A stretch of DNA of 64,000 nt, from assembly GCA_963971535.1 (NCBI GenBank), contig OZ020585.1, forward strand, positions 25,691,734 to 25,755,733, read 5' to 3'. Source of the DNA: Notolepis coatsorum. Lineage: Eukaryota > Chordata > Actinopteri > Aulopiformes > Paralepididae. A program made the translations under genes and the position numbers. The notes beneath the pieces are model-generated. The model ran no database searches. It saw only the letters and a program-made list of their open reading frames with translations, and was not told the DNA's origin. Within the stretch, counting starts at the first letter, position 1. Every line of letters begins with the position of its first letter. Below, in pieces: positions 35,012-43,757 of this stretch.

Positions 35012-35028
35012 TGGTCCTTCGAGCCGGA
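35012..35028 (+). promoter_or_regulatory. Primer-binding site, tRNA-Tyr
   Basis: TGGTCCTTCGAGCCGGA starts 2 bp after the 5' LTR. It is the exact complement of the 3' end of eukaryotic tRNA-Tyr plus CCA (…TCCGGCTCGAAGGACCA, from memory of the tRNA). A 17-nt match in the expected position is strong support for the primer. Confidence 0.85.
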
Positions 35029-35077
35029 GGGTAATTAGTGTAATATTAATATAGTGTTATTAATATTGAAATGGCCT

Positions 35078-36982
35078 ATGATGAACACTCCACGAAACGA
35101 TCCTCCTAACCAACGCCCGCAGCGCGAACGATGGCTCCCTCAGTACTTAGAGGCTTACGCTGTCAGTCAACAACCTAGTCTTCTACTAACAGTAAACGCG
35201 GTAAAACTAGAAAGTAAAAGTATGTCTAACCCCAACGCCCAGACTACCCCGACCATAGAGGCCCCTACGGGCTCTAATGTAACTGACCAAGTTCACGGTG
35301 GGGACCAGTGGGAACCAGACATGACTTCACACCCCGCCAGTACTGAAGAAGTAGTCCCCGATGAGTCCCGGGAGGAATACAACGCTACCGAGAGAGAACT
35401 CGGCACGGAAGAAGACGGGGAGAGCACCGTGGAGATAGAGCTCCAAGGCTCCGCAAGGAGTACCCCGAGGGAAGGCTCCCCTATACAACCGCCTTCTCCC
35501 AGCGAGGCAGAGAGGACCCTACAGCAGGCATTCCTCGTCAGCCTGAAAGCCTCTACTGAACGCGATAGACTCCAGGGTGAACGCGATCGATTGCAGCTAC
35601 AGCAACGGAGCGAAGAAGAGCACATACGCCTGGAAATAAGACGCATTCAGATGGAAGAGAATGTGGCCCGAGACCGAGCAGACAGCCAGCGAGCAGCTGC
35701 TGGTGCTCTACGGGACGCAGAGCGCGACAGACAGCAAGCGCAACTAATAGAACAGCTGATCAGACGGACAACACCCTCTCCCTCCGCCAGAGGCTCCAGG
35801 AACTCGTCTAGACACACCTCCAGGGCGGCATCCCCTAGCCGAGTAAACAACCCTGAACTTGACCAACAGACGAGGTCTATACCCCCCACAGACCACCTCC
35901 CCCCACCGGTCCAAGCGAGACCTAGCAACCGGGAAGGAGCAGCATATCCTGTGGAGAGGCTAAACCAGAGACTACAAGCACTGGATGACCTAACTGAAGA
36001 CGAAGAGGAAGATGAGGAGAACCGCGCCCGAAGACAGCACAGTACTCTACCGGACCAGGAGGTCCGGTACAGCCCAGGCTATACTCCCGCGGAGCTGCGC
36101 TACAGACCCCCGACTCTATACACGGGTGAGCACGACGCACGACCCGCACCGAGGAACAGCACCTGGACAAGCGGGCCATGGTACACTGCCGGTACCAGCC
36201 CATACCAAGGAGCGGGAGGAGACTCGCCTAGGAGGCCTCTCCCCCAACGCTCGCCGATGTATCCACAGTCAGCGTCATACATTGGCACGCCTATGGTACC
36301 CGACTTCACCCAAGAGAACCGGGCCCAGTATACAGAACTCCGCATGTGTCTGGAGACCATGTTGGTGGATGTATTGGATGAACGCCACAAATACGCCATC
36401 CTACTGCAGCACTTAAAGGTGCCCCGCGCACATAATATAGCGCTCGCCTACGCGACTTCCACCACCCCATACACAGCAGCGCTGGTAGCATTGGACCAGA
36501 GGTATGGGCGCATATGGGATTACGTGATCCAGGAGATCCGACACATCGACCGCTTACCCCCAGCAATAGACAATCGAGCACTGGACGACCTGTCCATCAG
36601 AGTGCAGTCCCTGGTAGGGATGTTGGGAGCGCAAAGAGAGAAGGGGAAGTATGAACTTTACGCCAACTCAAATGTGGAAAGGATCCTGGAGAAGCTGCCG
36701 CCCGCTCGTCAGGAGCGCTTTAGGCGGCAGAGGGACCACAGAGACCCGAATGGCCCCGAACCGAACCTCCTCGATCTAGCAGACTTCCTGGCGAGAGAAG
36801 TCAGCAGCCTACGGCTAGATACATTCGGACGGAGCACCCCTGGCTCCAGAGAAGGAACCAGACGACTAAATGATGGAAGAAGATCGGTGACTGATGCACC
36901 AATCGGAGTCAGTACCGAGCAGCAGGAGCCACAGTACCCCCTCCAGAACGGAGAAGTGGAAGATAGTGTGCCCCTACTGTGA
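35078..36982 (+). CDS. gag: BEL/Pao Gag-like protein (lacking zinc knuckles in this frame)
   Basis: ATG at 35078 (second Met codon at 35081) opens a 634-codon frame; the frame is open upstream to 35054 but without an ATG. The N-terminal third is Pro/Ser/Glu-rich. Residues about 150-235 form a charged coiled coil (RLQGERDRLQLQQRSEEEH...). After a Pro/Arg-rich linker, residues about 410-600 (QYTELRMCLETML, HKYAILLQHLKV, VALDQRYGRIWDYVIQ) resemble the DUF1759-type capsid region of BEL/Pao Gag. It ends at TGA 36980-36982, just before the sequence encoding the zinc knuckles, which is read only in the next frame. Gag proteins normally assemble particles and package the RNA. A Gag without its nucleocapsid would be unusual, which suggests either +1 frameshifting or a recent indel. 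Confidence 0.85.
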   Translation: MMNTPRNDPPNQRPQRERWLPQYLEAYAVSQQPSLLLTVNAVKLESKSMSNPNAQTTPTIEAPTGSNVTDQVHGGDQWEPDMTSHPASTEEVVPDESREEYNATERELGTEEDGESTVEIELQGSARSTPREGSPIQPPSPSEAERTLQQAFLVSLKASTERDRLQGERDRLQLQQRSEEEHIRLEIRRIQMEENVARDRADSQRAAAGALRDAERDRQQAQLIEQLIRRTTPSPSARGSRNSSRHTSRAASPSRVNNPELDQQTRSIPPTDHLPPPVQARPSNREGAAYPVERLNQRLQALDDLTEDEEEDEENRARRQHSTLPDQEVRYSPGYTPAELRYRPPTLYTGEHDARPAPRNSTWTSGPWYTAGTSPYQGAGGDSPRRPLPQRSPMYPQSASYIGTPMVPDFTQENRAQYTELRMCLETMLVDVLDERHKYAILLQHLKVPRAHNIALAYATSTTPYTAALVALDQRYGRIWDYVIQEIRHIDRLPPAIDNRALDDLSIRVQSLVGMLGAQREKGKYELYANSNVERILEKLPPARQERFRRQRDHRDPNGPEPNLLDLADFLAREVSSLRLDTFGRSTPGSREGTRRLNDGRRSVTDAPIGVSTEQQEPQYPLQNGEVEDSVPLL

Positions 36983-39900
36983 GAAAGAACACTGGCTAGC
37001 GCAATGTGACTCCTTCCCCAAGCTGAACGCGGAGGAAGCAGGTCAATGGATAAAGTCCAACAAGCGCTGTTTTCGCTGTGCGCGCTCACACATGGCAGCC
37101 GAATGCCGCTTAAAGAAAAGGTGCACCAAGTGCGATGGAGCCCATCTGGACATACTTCACGACAGTAACAGACGGCGCCCTTCACCTGCACCATCCAGCC
37201 GCAAAGCGAGCGTCATGTACATCGATCCCGCCAGCAGCAGTGGAGCCCGAGTACTCCTAAAAGTAGTGCGTGTGACACTAAGCTACCAGAATAAAGTCCT
37301 GGACACTTACGCCGTCCTCGATGACGGGTCAGAGAAGACCCTGCTGCTCGCCTCCGCTGCGGCCCAGCTAGGGCTGCGGGGAAGCGAAACCCAAATGACA
37401 ATTCGGACAATAAGACGAGATTTGAAGACGATAAAGGGCGAGAATGTCTCATTCTCTATCGCAGCAAGCGGCCAGCCTGAGCGACGGTACCAGATTGCAG
37501 ACGCTTTCACCAGCCAAGAAATAGGACTGTCGCGGTACACATACCCCGTCGCCAAGCTGATGGAGAAATATGCACATCTGCGCAAGTTACCGATCCCGCT
37601 CATAGACAATGCTATGCCGACCCTGTTGATAGGCTCCGACCATGCAGACCTCATTGTCCCGATAGACCGGGTTCATACCGGACCCCGAGGCTGTCCTGCA
37701 GCAGTCGAGACCCGTTTGGGATGGACTCTCCAAGGCCCGCTCGCCAAATCTCTCAACCGAAGTACAGCCACTAGATGTCTCCACTCCCGAGTCACAGAGG
37801 GAGAAACCGCACTCCTGCAACACGTAGAGCGGCTATGGAGCTTGGAACAAATGCCCTTTAAGAATGGAAAGAAAGACATTCGCTCTAAAGATGACATTTA
37901 CGCCATTCACCTCCTCGAGACAGGGACCAAGAGAGTCCCGGTCAACGGCGTGTTGAGATACGCCACGCCACTCCTGCGGCGAGAAGGAATGCCTACTTTC
38001 CACGCCAAGACAGACGCCATAGAACGGTACCTGCTGAACACGGAGCGGCGCTTAGCCAAGAACCCCGCCCAAGAGAGTGTATACCGCGCTGAGATTGAGA
38101 AGCTCATCACAGCGGGACACGTCACAAAGATGGACATTAAAGAGGCTGACCAGACCACTGAATCGTGGTACGTGCCCCACCACAAGGTCCATCACAACGG
38201 TAAAGACCGCATAGTATTTAACTGCAGCTACCAGATCGGATCCCAAAATCTGAATAAAGAGTTACTGCCCGGTCCCACACTCGGCCCCTCCCTACTCGGC
38301 GTTCTACTCCGCTTCCGCCAGGAAAAAGTGGCCATCAGCGGGGACATTAAAGGAATGTTCCTGCGGGTGAGATTAGTAGAGGCGGACAAGCCCCTGTTAC
38401 GGTTCCTATGGAGAGAGAAGCCAGGAGATGAGCACCCAGCCATCTACCAATGGGAAGTCCTCCCCTTCGGAACGACGTGCAGCCCCTGCTGTGCGACATT
38501 TGCACTACAGAAACATGTAGCAGAGGACCCAGCAGCGGACGAAGAGGTCCGACACAGCGTAAAGAACAGCTTCTACGTAGACAACTGTCTACAAAGCCTT
38601 TCAACCCAGGAAGAAGCCGAGGCTCTCCTGATTAAACTCCGCGCCTCATTGATCAAAGGCGGCTTTGATCTCAGGCAGTGGGCCAGCAGCGATCCGCAAG
38701 TACTGCGCAGCCTCTCCTCCGAGGACAAGGCAGCCAGCAGCGAGACCTGGATGGCTACAATCCCGGGAGAAGCCCAGGAGATGACCCTGGGATTGGTGTG
38801 GCGATTCAAAACAGATTCGCTTCACTACAGACACAAGCCCCTGACTACGGAGCAGGGAAGGCCGGCGGCGGCGCCGACCACCAGACGGAGTGTGTACACA
38901 ACACTCGCCCGACCATATGACCCGCTAGGATGTATTCTACCGTACACCACCAGGGCAAAAATGATTGTACGAGCATTGTGGGACAAGGACCAGGGCTGGG
39001 ACGACCCCATTCCCGCACACCTTGCATCCACCTGGAGAGAGTGGGAGATGGAGCTCCACTCACTCCCAGGCGTTAATATGCGCCGAAGCTACTTCCCACC
39101 CACGGTGAGGCCAGAGACATGTAAAATGGACTTACACGTCTTCAGTGACGCCTCAGAGGTCGCATACGGATCAGTAGCCTACTTGCGGGCCCAAGACCAG
39201 GGGGGAGAGATCTACACAGCATTTGTCCTCGCCCGCTCGAGAATAGCCCCATGCAAGCAACAATCTATCCCACGTCTAGAGCTCTGCGCAGCCCTAGCCG
39301 GAGCGCACCTAGCCACGCTCATCCAACGTGAGCTCACCATACCGGTGTCTAGAACAATCCTGTGGTCAGATTCCACGACGGTACTCGCCTGGATCAAATC
39401 GGACTCATGCAAGTACAAAGTCTTCGTGGGAGTCAGAGTCACCGAGATTCAAGACTTAACCGAAGAGTTAACCGGAGAAACAGAGTGGCGCTACGTTGAT
39501 ACAAAACAGAACCCAGCTGACGTCATCACCCGGGGGATGCCCCTGGATGACCTCACCCGTCGCAATGTCTACAGTGACGGCCCCGCATTCCTAAGACTCC
39601 CGGAAGGACAGTGGCCCATGCCTATCCCGAGGGAAGCAAGTCCAGAGGAGGTGGAAATTAAGAAGTCTGTGTTCTGTGGATTGAGCACCGTAGCCTCCAC
39701 CGACCCTAACATAAACGATTGCACGTCCATAGAGAGTGCACAACAAAGAACATTCCTGCGGTACCACCCGGAGTGCAAGTCCCCCGCTGATATGTCAGCA
39801 GCTAACTACGAGGAAGCAGAATTGCTTCTACTGCAGCGAGCCCAGAGAGACTCGTTCCCCGATGAATTGGCCTGTCTACAGGGAGGAAAGCCCGTCCCAT

Positions 39901-41183
39901 CCGACAGCAGATTAATTCACCTGGCCCCCGAGAGCGACGCTCACACCCTCATCAGAGTGGGTGGTCGCCTACGCAGAGCCCCCAATCTACCGGATGACAT
40001 TAAATACCCGATCGTATTGAACAGCCGACACAAGGTCACAGAGCTGATTATAAAGAAATACGATGAGGATGTACATCACGCAGGAGCAGAAAGAGTCTTC
40101 GCGGAAATCAGACGTCGTTACTGGATCCTACAAGGAAGAGAGGCGGTACGACGCTTCCAACGAACATGTCTAGACTGCCGCAAGTGGCGCGCGCAGCCCA
40201 GCATACCAAGGATGGCTGACCTTCCTCCATGTCGCCTCCGAATCGGTGACAAGCCATTCCACTCAACGGGTATGGACTGCTTTGGCCCGCTGCACATAAA
40301 GAAAGGAAGAGGAACCGAGAAGCGGTGGGGTATTGTATTCAAATGCATGACCACCAGAGCGATACACATCGAGCTTCTCCCGACCATGAGCACAGACTCA
40401 TTCCTTATGGCCTTCCGTAGATTCATATCACGGAAAGGAAGACCGTCTACCCTATTGTCCGATCATGGGACAAACTTTAAAGGCGGCGAAAGAGAGCTGA
40501 GAGAGAGCTTCCAAGCTATGGGCCCAGAACTTAAGACCCACCTCGCTCCAGCACAGGTTGATTTCCAATTCAACCCCCCAAACGCACCCCACTTCGGTGG
40601 CACTTGGGAACGAGAAGTGCGCTCCATAAAGACAGCCCTGTACGCAGTACTTGGGGCCCAGACTGTGGCGGAAGAAGTCCTAATGACAGTCCTCACGGAG
40701 ATTGAGGGAGTACTTAACTCGAAGCCCCTCGGATATGTCTCCAGTGATGTGGCGGATATCGACCCAGTTACCCCCAACACACTCCTGATGGGGCGGCTAG
40801 ATCCCACATTACCCCAGACAATGTACCGGCCTGAAGAAGCGAACGGCCGACGAATGTGGAGGTACAGCCAAGTATTAGCCGACAAGTTTTGGAACAGTTT
40901 CCTACTGCACTACCTACCGTCTCTACAGACCCGCCAGAAGTGGGTAAAGGAGAGAGACAATTTGACAGAAGGAACAGTCGTCATGATTATTGATCAATCA
41001 CTGCCCAGAGCTATGTGGCCGGCCGGCCGCGTAAGCAAAGTGATCACCGGTGCCGACGGCAAGGTCCGAGCAGCTGAAGTGCTCGTCCAGGGTCGCACTT
41101 ACACCCGTCCCGTGGCAAGGCTCATAGAACTGCCTCGACTCCCAGACACAATCGATGATGACCATGACCCTACAACCCTATGA
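36894..41183 (+). CDS. pol: BEL/Pao nucleocapsid-Pol polyprotein
   Basis: The 1429-codon frame is open from 36891, and the first ATG is at 36894. Three zinc knuckles: C26-C29-H33-C38, C59-C62-H66-C71, C77-C80-H84-H89. Aspartic protease with LDDGS at about 142-146. RT with DIKGMF (D484), LPFGTTCSP and FYVDN (D563, N564). RNase H with D752, E796, D826 and D876 (FSDASE, RLEL, WSDSTT, NPAD). Integrase zinc site H1061/H1062, C1092/C1095 and DDE residues D1128, D1190, E1239. C-terminal DUF5641-like domain about 1320-1415 (WPAGRVSKV, RPVARLIEL). It is in the +1 frame relative to gag, overlapping by about 90 nt. All catalytic positions are present. The second RT aspartate of YXDD is Asn, as discussed in the findings. 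No internal stops. Confidence 0.95.
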   Translation: MHQSESVPSSRSHSTPSRTEKWKIVCPYCEKEHWLAQCDSFPKLNAEEAGQWIKSNKRCFRCARSHMAAECRLKKRCTKCDGAHLDILHDSNRRRPSPAPSSRKASVMYIDPASSSGARVLLKVVRVTLSYQNKVLDTYAVLDDGSEKTLLLASAAAQLGLRGSETQMTIRTIRRDLKTIKGENVSFSIAASGQPERRYQIADAFTSQEIGLSRYTYPVAKLMEKYAHLRKLPIPLIDNAMPTLLIGSDHADLIVPIDRVHTGPRGCPAAVETRLGWTLQGPLAKSLNRSTATRCLHSRVTEGETALLQHVERLWSLEQMPFKNGKKDIRSKDDIYAIHLLETGTKRVPVNGVLRYATPLLRREGMPTFHAKTDAIERYLLNTERRLAKNPAQESVYRAEIEKLITAGHVTKMDIKEADQTTESWYVPHHKVHHNGKDRIVFNCSYQIGSQNLNKELLPGPTLGPSLLGVLLRFRQEKVAISGDIKGMFLRVRLVEADKPLLRFLWREKPGDEHPAIYQWEVLPFGTTCSPCCATFALQKHVAEDPAADEEVRHSVKNSFYVDNCLQSLSTQEEAEALLIKLRASLIKGGFDLRQWASSDPQVLRSLSSEDKAASSETWMATIPGEAQEMTLGLVWRFKTDSLHYRHKPLTTEQGRPAAAPTTRRSVYTTLARPYDPLGCILPYTTRAKMIVRALWDKDQGWDDPIPAHLASTWREWEMELHSLPGVNMRRSYFPPTVRPETCKMDLHVFSDASEVAYGSVAYLRAQDQGGEIYTAFVLARSRIAPCKQQSIPRLELCAALAGAHLATLIQRELTIPVSRTILWSDSTTVLAWIKSDSCKYKVFVGVRVTEIQDLTEELTGETEWRYVDTKQNPADVITRGMPLDDLTRRNVYSDGPAFLRLPEGQWPMPIPREASPEEVEIKKSVFCGLSTVASTDPNINDCTSIESAQQRTFLRYHPECKSPADMSAANYEEAELLLLQRAQRDSFPDELACLQGGKPVPSDSRLIHLAPESDAHTLIRVGGRLRRAPNLPDDIKYPIVLNSRHKVTELIIKKYDEDVHHAGAERVFAEIRRRYWILQGREAVRRFQRTCLDCRKWRAQPSIPRMADLPPCRLRIGDKPFHSTGMDCFGPLHIKKGRGTEKRWGIVFKCMTTRAIHIELLPTMSTDSFLMAFRRFISRKGRPSTLLSDHGTNFKGGERELRESFQAMGPELKTHLAPAQVDFQFNPPNAPHFGGTWEREVRSIKTALYAVLGAQTVAEEVLMTVLTEIEGVLNSKPLGYVSSDVADIDPVTPNTLLMGRLDPTLPQTMYRPEEANGRRMWRYSQVLADKFWNSFLLHYLPSLQTRQKWVKERDNLTEGTVVMIIDQSLPRAMWPAGRVSKVITGADGKVRAAEVLVQGRTYTRPVARLIELPRLPDTIDDDHDPTTL
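36937..36941 (+). promoter_or_regulatory. C5 run in the gag/pol overlap; candidate +1 slip or indel site
   Basis: In gag the codons are TAC CCC CTC. Slipping one base forward on CCC keeps a CCC in register and enters the pol frame. The run is also an obvious place for a one-base insertion. The sequence alone does not decide. Confidence 0.35.
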
Positions 41184-41282
41184 CTTTGTGAAGTTGACTG
41201 ACCCCTACAGCAAACCCTTATGTGTAAATAGACAACGCGATTAATCTGTCTCCGTTTAACTGATTAGGTCTGGGACCTATTC

Positions 41283-41292
41283 AGGGGGTGGC
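41283..41292 (+). promoter_or_regulatory. Polypurine-tract-like sequence before the 3' LTR
   Basis: AGGGGGTGGC lies directly before the TG of the 3' LTR, the expected position for plus-strand priming. It is short and contains a T. Confidence 0.5.
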
Positions 41293-42728
41293 TGTTGTGA
41301 AGGGCCAGATTAAACCGAATATATATATTTATTTATATATATATATTTAATTGTATTTGTATATTCTCTAATATTCCCTGATATCCCTTGTATATTCCTT
41401 GTACAATATGCATTGAATATCCATTCTAGCCTACTGAACATCCCATAATAGTCTCCATTCTACTATTGGTCGAGACCTTGGTGCCAGGCTGCCATACCCC
41501 TCAGACCCAGTTCAAACGTACCGCTCGACATGTACGAACAAGTCCTAGTTCCGCGTAGGAATTTGGCTACCGCACCACTAATGGGACTATTTGTTCATAG
41601 TGCGTATATATACTGCGCTACTAAAGTAGGACTTTCTTTTCAGTCCAGTTTCTTACCCTCCAATAGAGTCACAGACGTAAAGCCTCCCCGCGATGCCACG
41701 TGTGGGAGTAAGGCCAAGTTCGGCCTACCATCGGTATTGAGACATCGTGTATATTAATATTTGAATAGTCATATTTGGCACTATATCGTCGAGTTGGACG
41801 TAGTCTATTAAGCTAATAATAGTCTGTTAATATATAGTGCTTCGTGCGGTGAGAATACTACCGTAGTCAGTACCCCATCGTTTCGGGCAGAGAACTGGCT
41901 GCTTACCCAGGGTGGTTGACCCTATGTGAAGCTGCACCCGAGGAGCCCCAGAGCCGACGAGCGAGTGGACCTGTATACCGGATTATTCTACCGACGACAG
42001 CCCGCCTTCCCAGGCACGGATTATGCTTTGGATACTTTGATTATTCTATGGATAAAGACCCCCGACACTACCGTGTGTTGGAACCCCCCCCCCTGGAGAG
42101 GACGCAAGGTGAGGAGACGCTCTGCAAGACGAGGTCTCTCCACATCTCTCCCCCGTGGACCGGAGAGAGCCGGCCCACAAAGAGTCCACCTGCTTTCATC
42201 TGTGGTCCAAGGATCGCCGGCGCATTGAACGGCACTACAGTGGGTTCACCTGGGATACCCTTGGCCGGACGAGGCAGCTGGATTCTACCCCCCCCCCCCC
42301 CTCCTACTCCTGTCGGCTTACAAGCGACCGGATTAACCCCCTCTAGTGTATCCAGCCTATAATCATTAAAGTATCATTGCTGTTATTCCTTAACTATTCC
42401 AGGTCGTATATTTACCACCTGCGCCTTCAGAGATTGGACATTATCTATTGATATACCGACGAATACTCCTTGCCATAAAAGTGCATACTATTTCAATTCA
42501 TAAATGTAATTAAGTGATTAAGTGCTTATTCTACACACCATCGCTGTGTAGGAAATAAAGACCTGTTTCTAATTCGTACATTTGTGTTGGATCCGTTTCA
42601 TCTACGTGAGAGTGTTCATGATAATATATTTATGCCGTGTACTGGGTGGCCGAATATTAAGTACAAAGGTAGTGGTAGTAAGTATCATATCTAGTAATAC
42701 AGTCAGGGAATTGTACCCCTCAGTTACA
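41293..42728 (+). repeat. 3' LTR of the BEL/Pao element
   Basis: 1436 bp, with the same ends as the 5' LTR and poly(A) signal at 42554-42559. It differs from the 5' copy at two substitutions and one C-run length. Confidence 0.97.
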
Positions 42729-42893
42729 GTACTTCTATGTAATGTAGAGGTAATAGTACTTCTATGTAATGTAGAGGTTATAGTACTTCTATGTAATGTA
42801 GAGGAAATAGTATTATGTAATGTAGAGGTTATAGTACTTCTATGTAATGTAGAGGTTATAGTACTTCTATGTAATGTAGAGGTTATAGAGGGG
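42729..42893. repeat. 27-bp minisatellite, fourth block
   Basis: Begins with GTACT (42729-42733, the right target duplication) and continues for about six units, one with a small internal deletion (tagtattatgtaatg). Confidence 0.95.
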
Positions 42894-43171
42894 ATATTGT
42901 GTACGCCCTGTTTGCTATAGTTACAGTGCACTCAGTTATGTGCAACAGGGAGTACATAAAAGCAGATCCGCTCATCGCCAAGACCAAATCAATTCCATTC
43001 CCATGCCATGTATTAAATAAACTATTAAAACACATAGTATGTGAGTTCTCCTGAATGAACAGACGTTATTAAAGTGCTACAGAGGTCAGCGGACATTCCA
43101 CATGAATGGCAAACGTTCACGATTCCATCTTTGTCGATGATGGACTTTACAGACGCGTGTCTGCCCTGCTC
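42894..43171. other. No recognised feature
   Basis: Unique-looking AT-rich sequence after the minisatellite. No credible gene. Confidence 0.3.
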
Positions 43172-43757
43172 ATTGTTGCTTACTACGGTGCTACTGCAGA
43201 GGAACTTGAATTTTTATTTGAATGTATTCGTTTATTTGTAAGGGCATTTTGTAAATACACCCGAATTAACCAAGGCAAATTTTCATCGGTAGTCCCCACA
43301 TAAAACCACATAAGACCAAAAGTGCATACAGTACATAAAACCAAAAATACGATACATAGAACCACAAATCCATAAAACCATGAAACCAGAACAATACATA
43401 AAAAACAGGAATGCATACGATACAATTACAAGGTTAAAGCACAAAGCAGAAGTAGAAATTACAGGAGTAATACTTATCCTAAAATGCGACTAGAGTGCTA
43501 TCTAGGTGGGGCATATCCTAAAGTGCAAATGCTAAAGTGCGAGCTAGGCTAGGGCTTATCCTAAAGTGCTCTATTTCTTTGTTTTAAAGTGCATATTAGG
43601 CAGTGCCTATCCTAAAGTTCTCATTGCTATCATAAATTGCTTATCGCCCTCCAAATGCCAAGTGTTCACAGGTCTGCCTGCCTGCCTATGAGCCATGATT
43701 TAAGCTGTCTCTTTAGAGTAGCTATTGTTGCTTACTACAGTGCTACTGCGGAGGAAC
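43172..43757 (-). mobile_element. Probable retroposon flanked by 34-bp near-identical direct repeats
   Basis: 43172-43205 and 43724-43757 match at 32 of 34 positions (attgttgcttactacggtgc... versus ...cagtgc...). The interior, read on the minus strand, contains repeated tttaggat-type units (cctaaagtgc on plus) and ends near caaataaacgaatacattc. This suggests a reverse-oriented retroposon, or a duplication-based insertion. The repeats are long for a LINE target duplication. Confidence 0.45.

Larger units (their letters stand above)
33575..42728 (+). mobile_element. Full-length BEL/Pao LTR retrotransposon
   Basis: The 9154-bp element has near-identical LTRs, a tRNA-Tyr primer site, gag and pol ORFs, a purine-rich tract and an exact 5-bp target duplication. 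The domain order protease, RT, RNase H, integrase, C-terminal domain, the large gag with three zinc knuckles, and the 5-bp duplication are characteristic of BEL/Pao. No env-like frame lies between pol and the 3' LTR. It sits in the 27-bp minisatellite. LTR divergence is two substitutions and one homopolymer indel, so insertion was recent. The only visible defect is the gag/pol frame step. Confidence 0.96.

Noticed and set aside
41184-41282. An env-like gene after pol
   Set aside because: Only about 100 bp separate the pol stop from the purine tract. There is no room for one.
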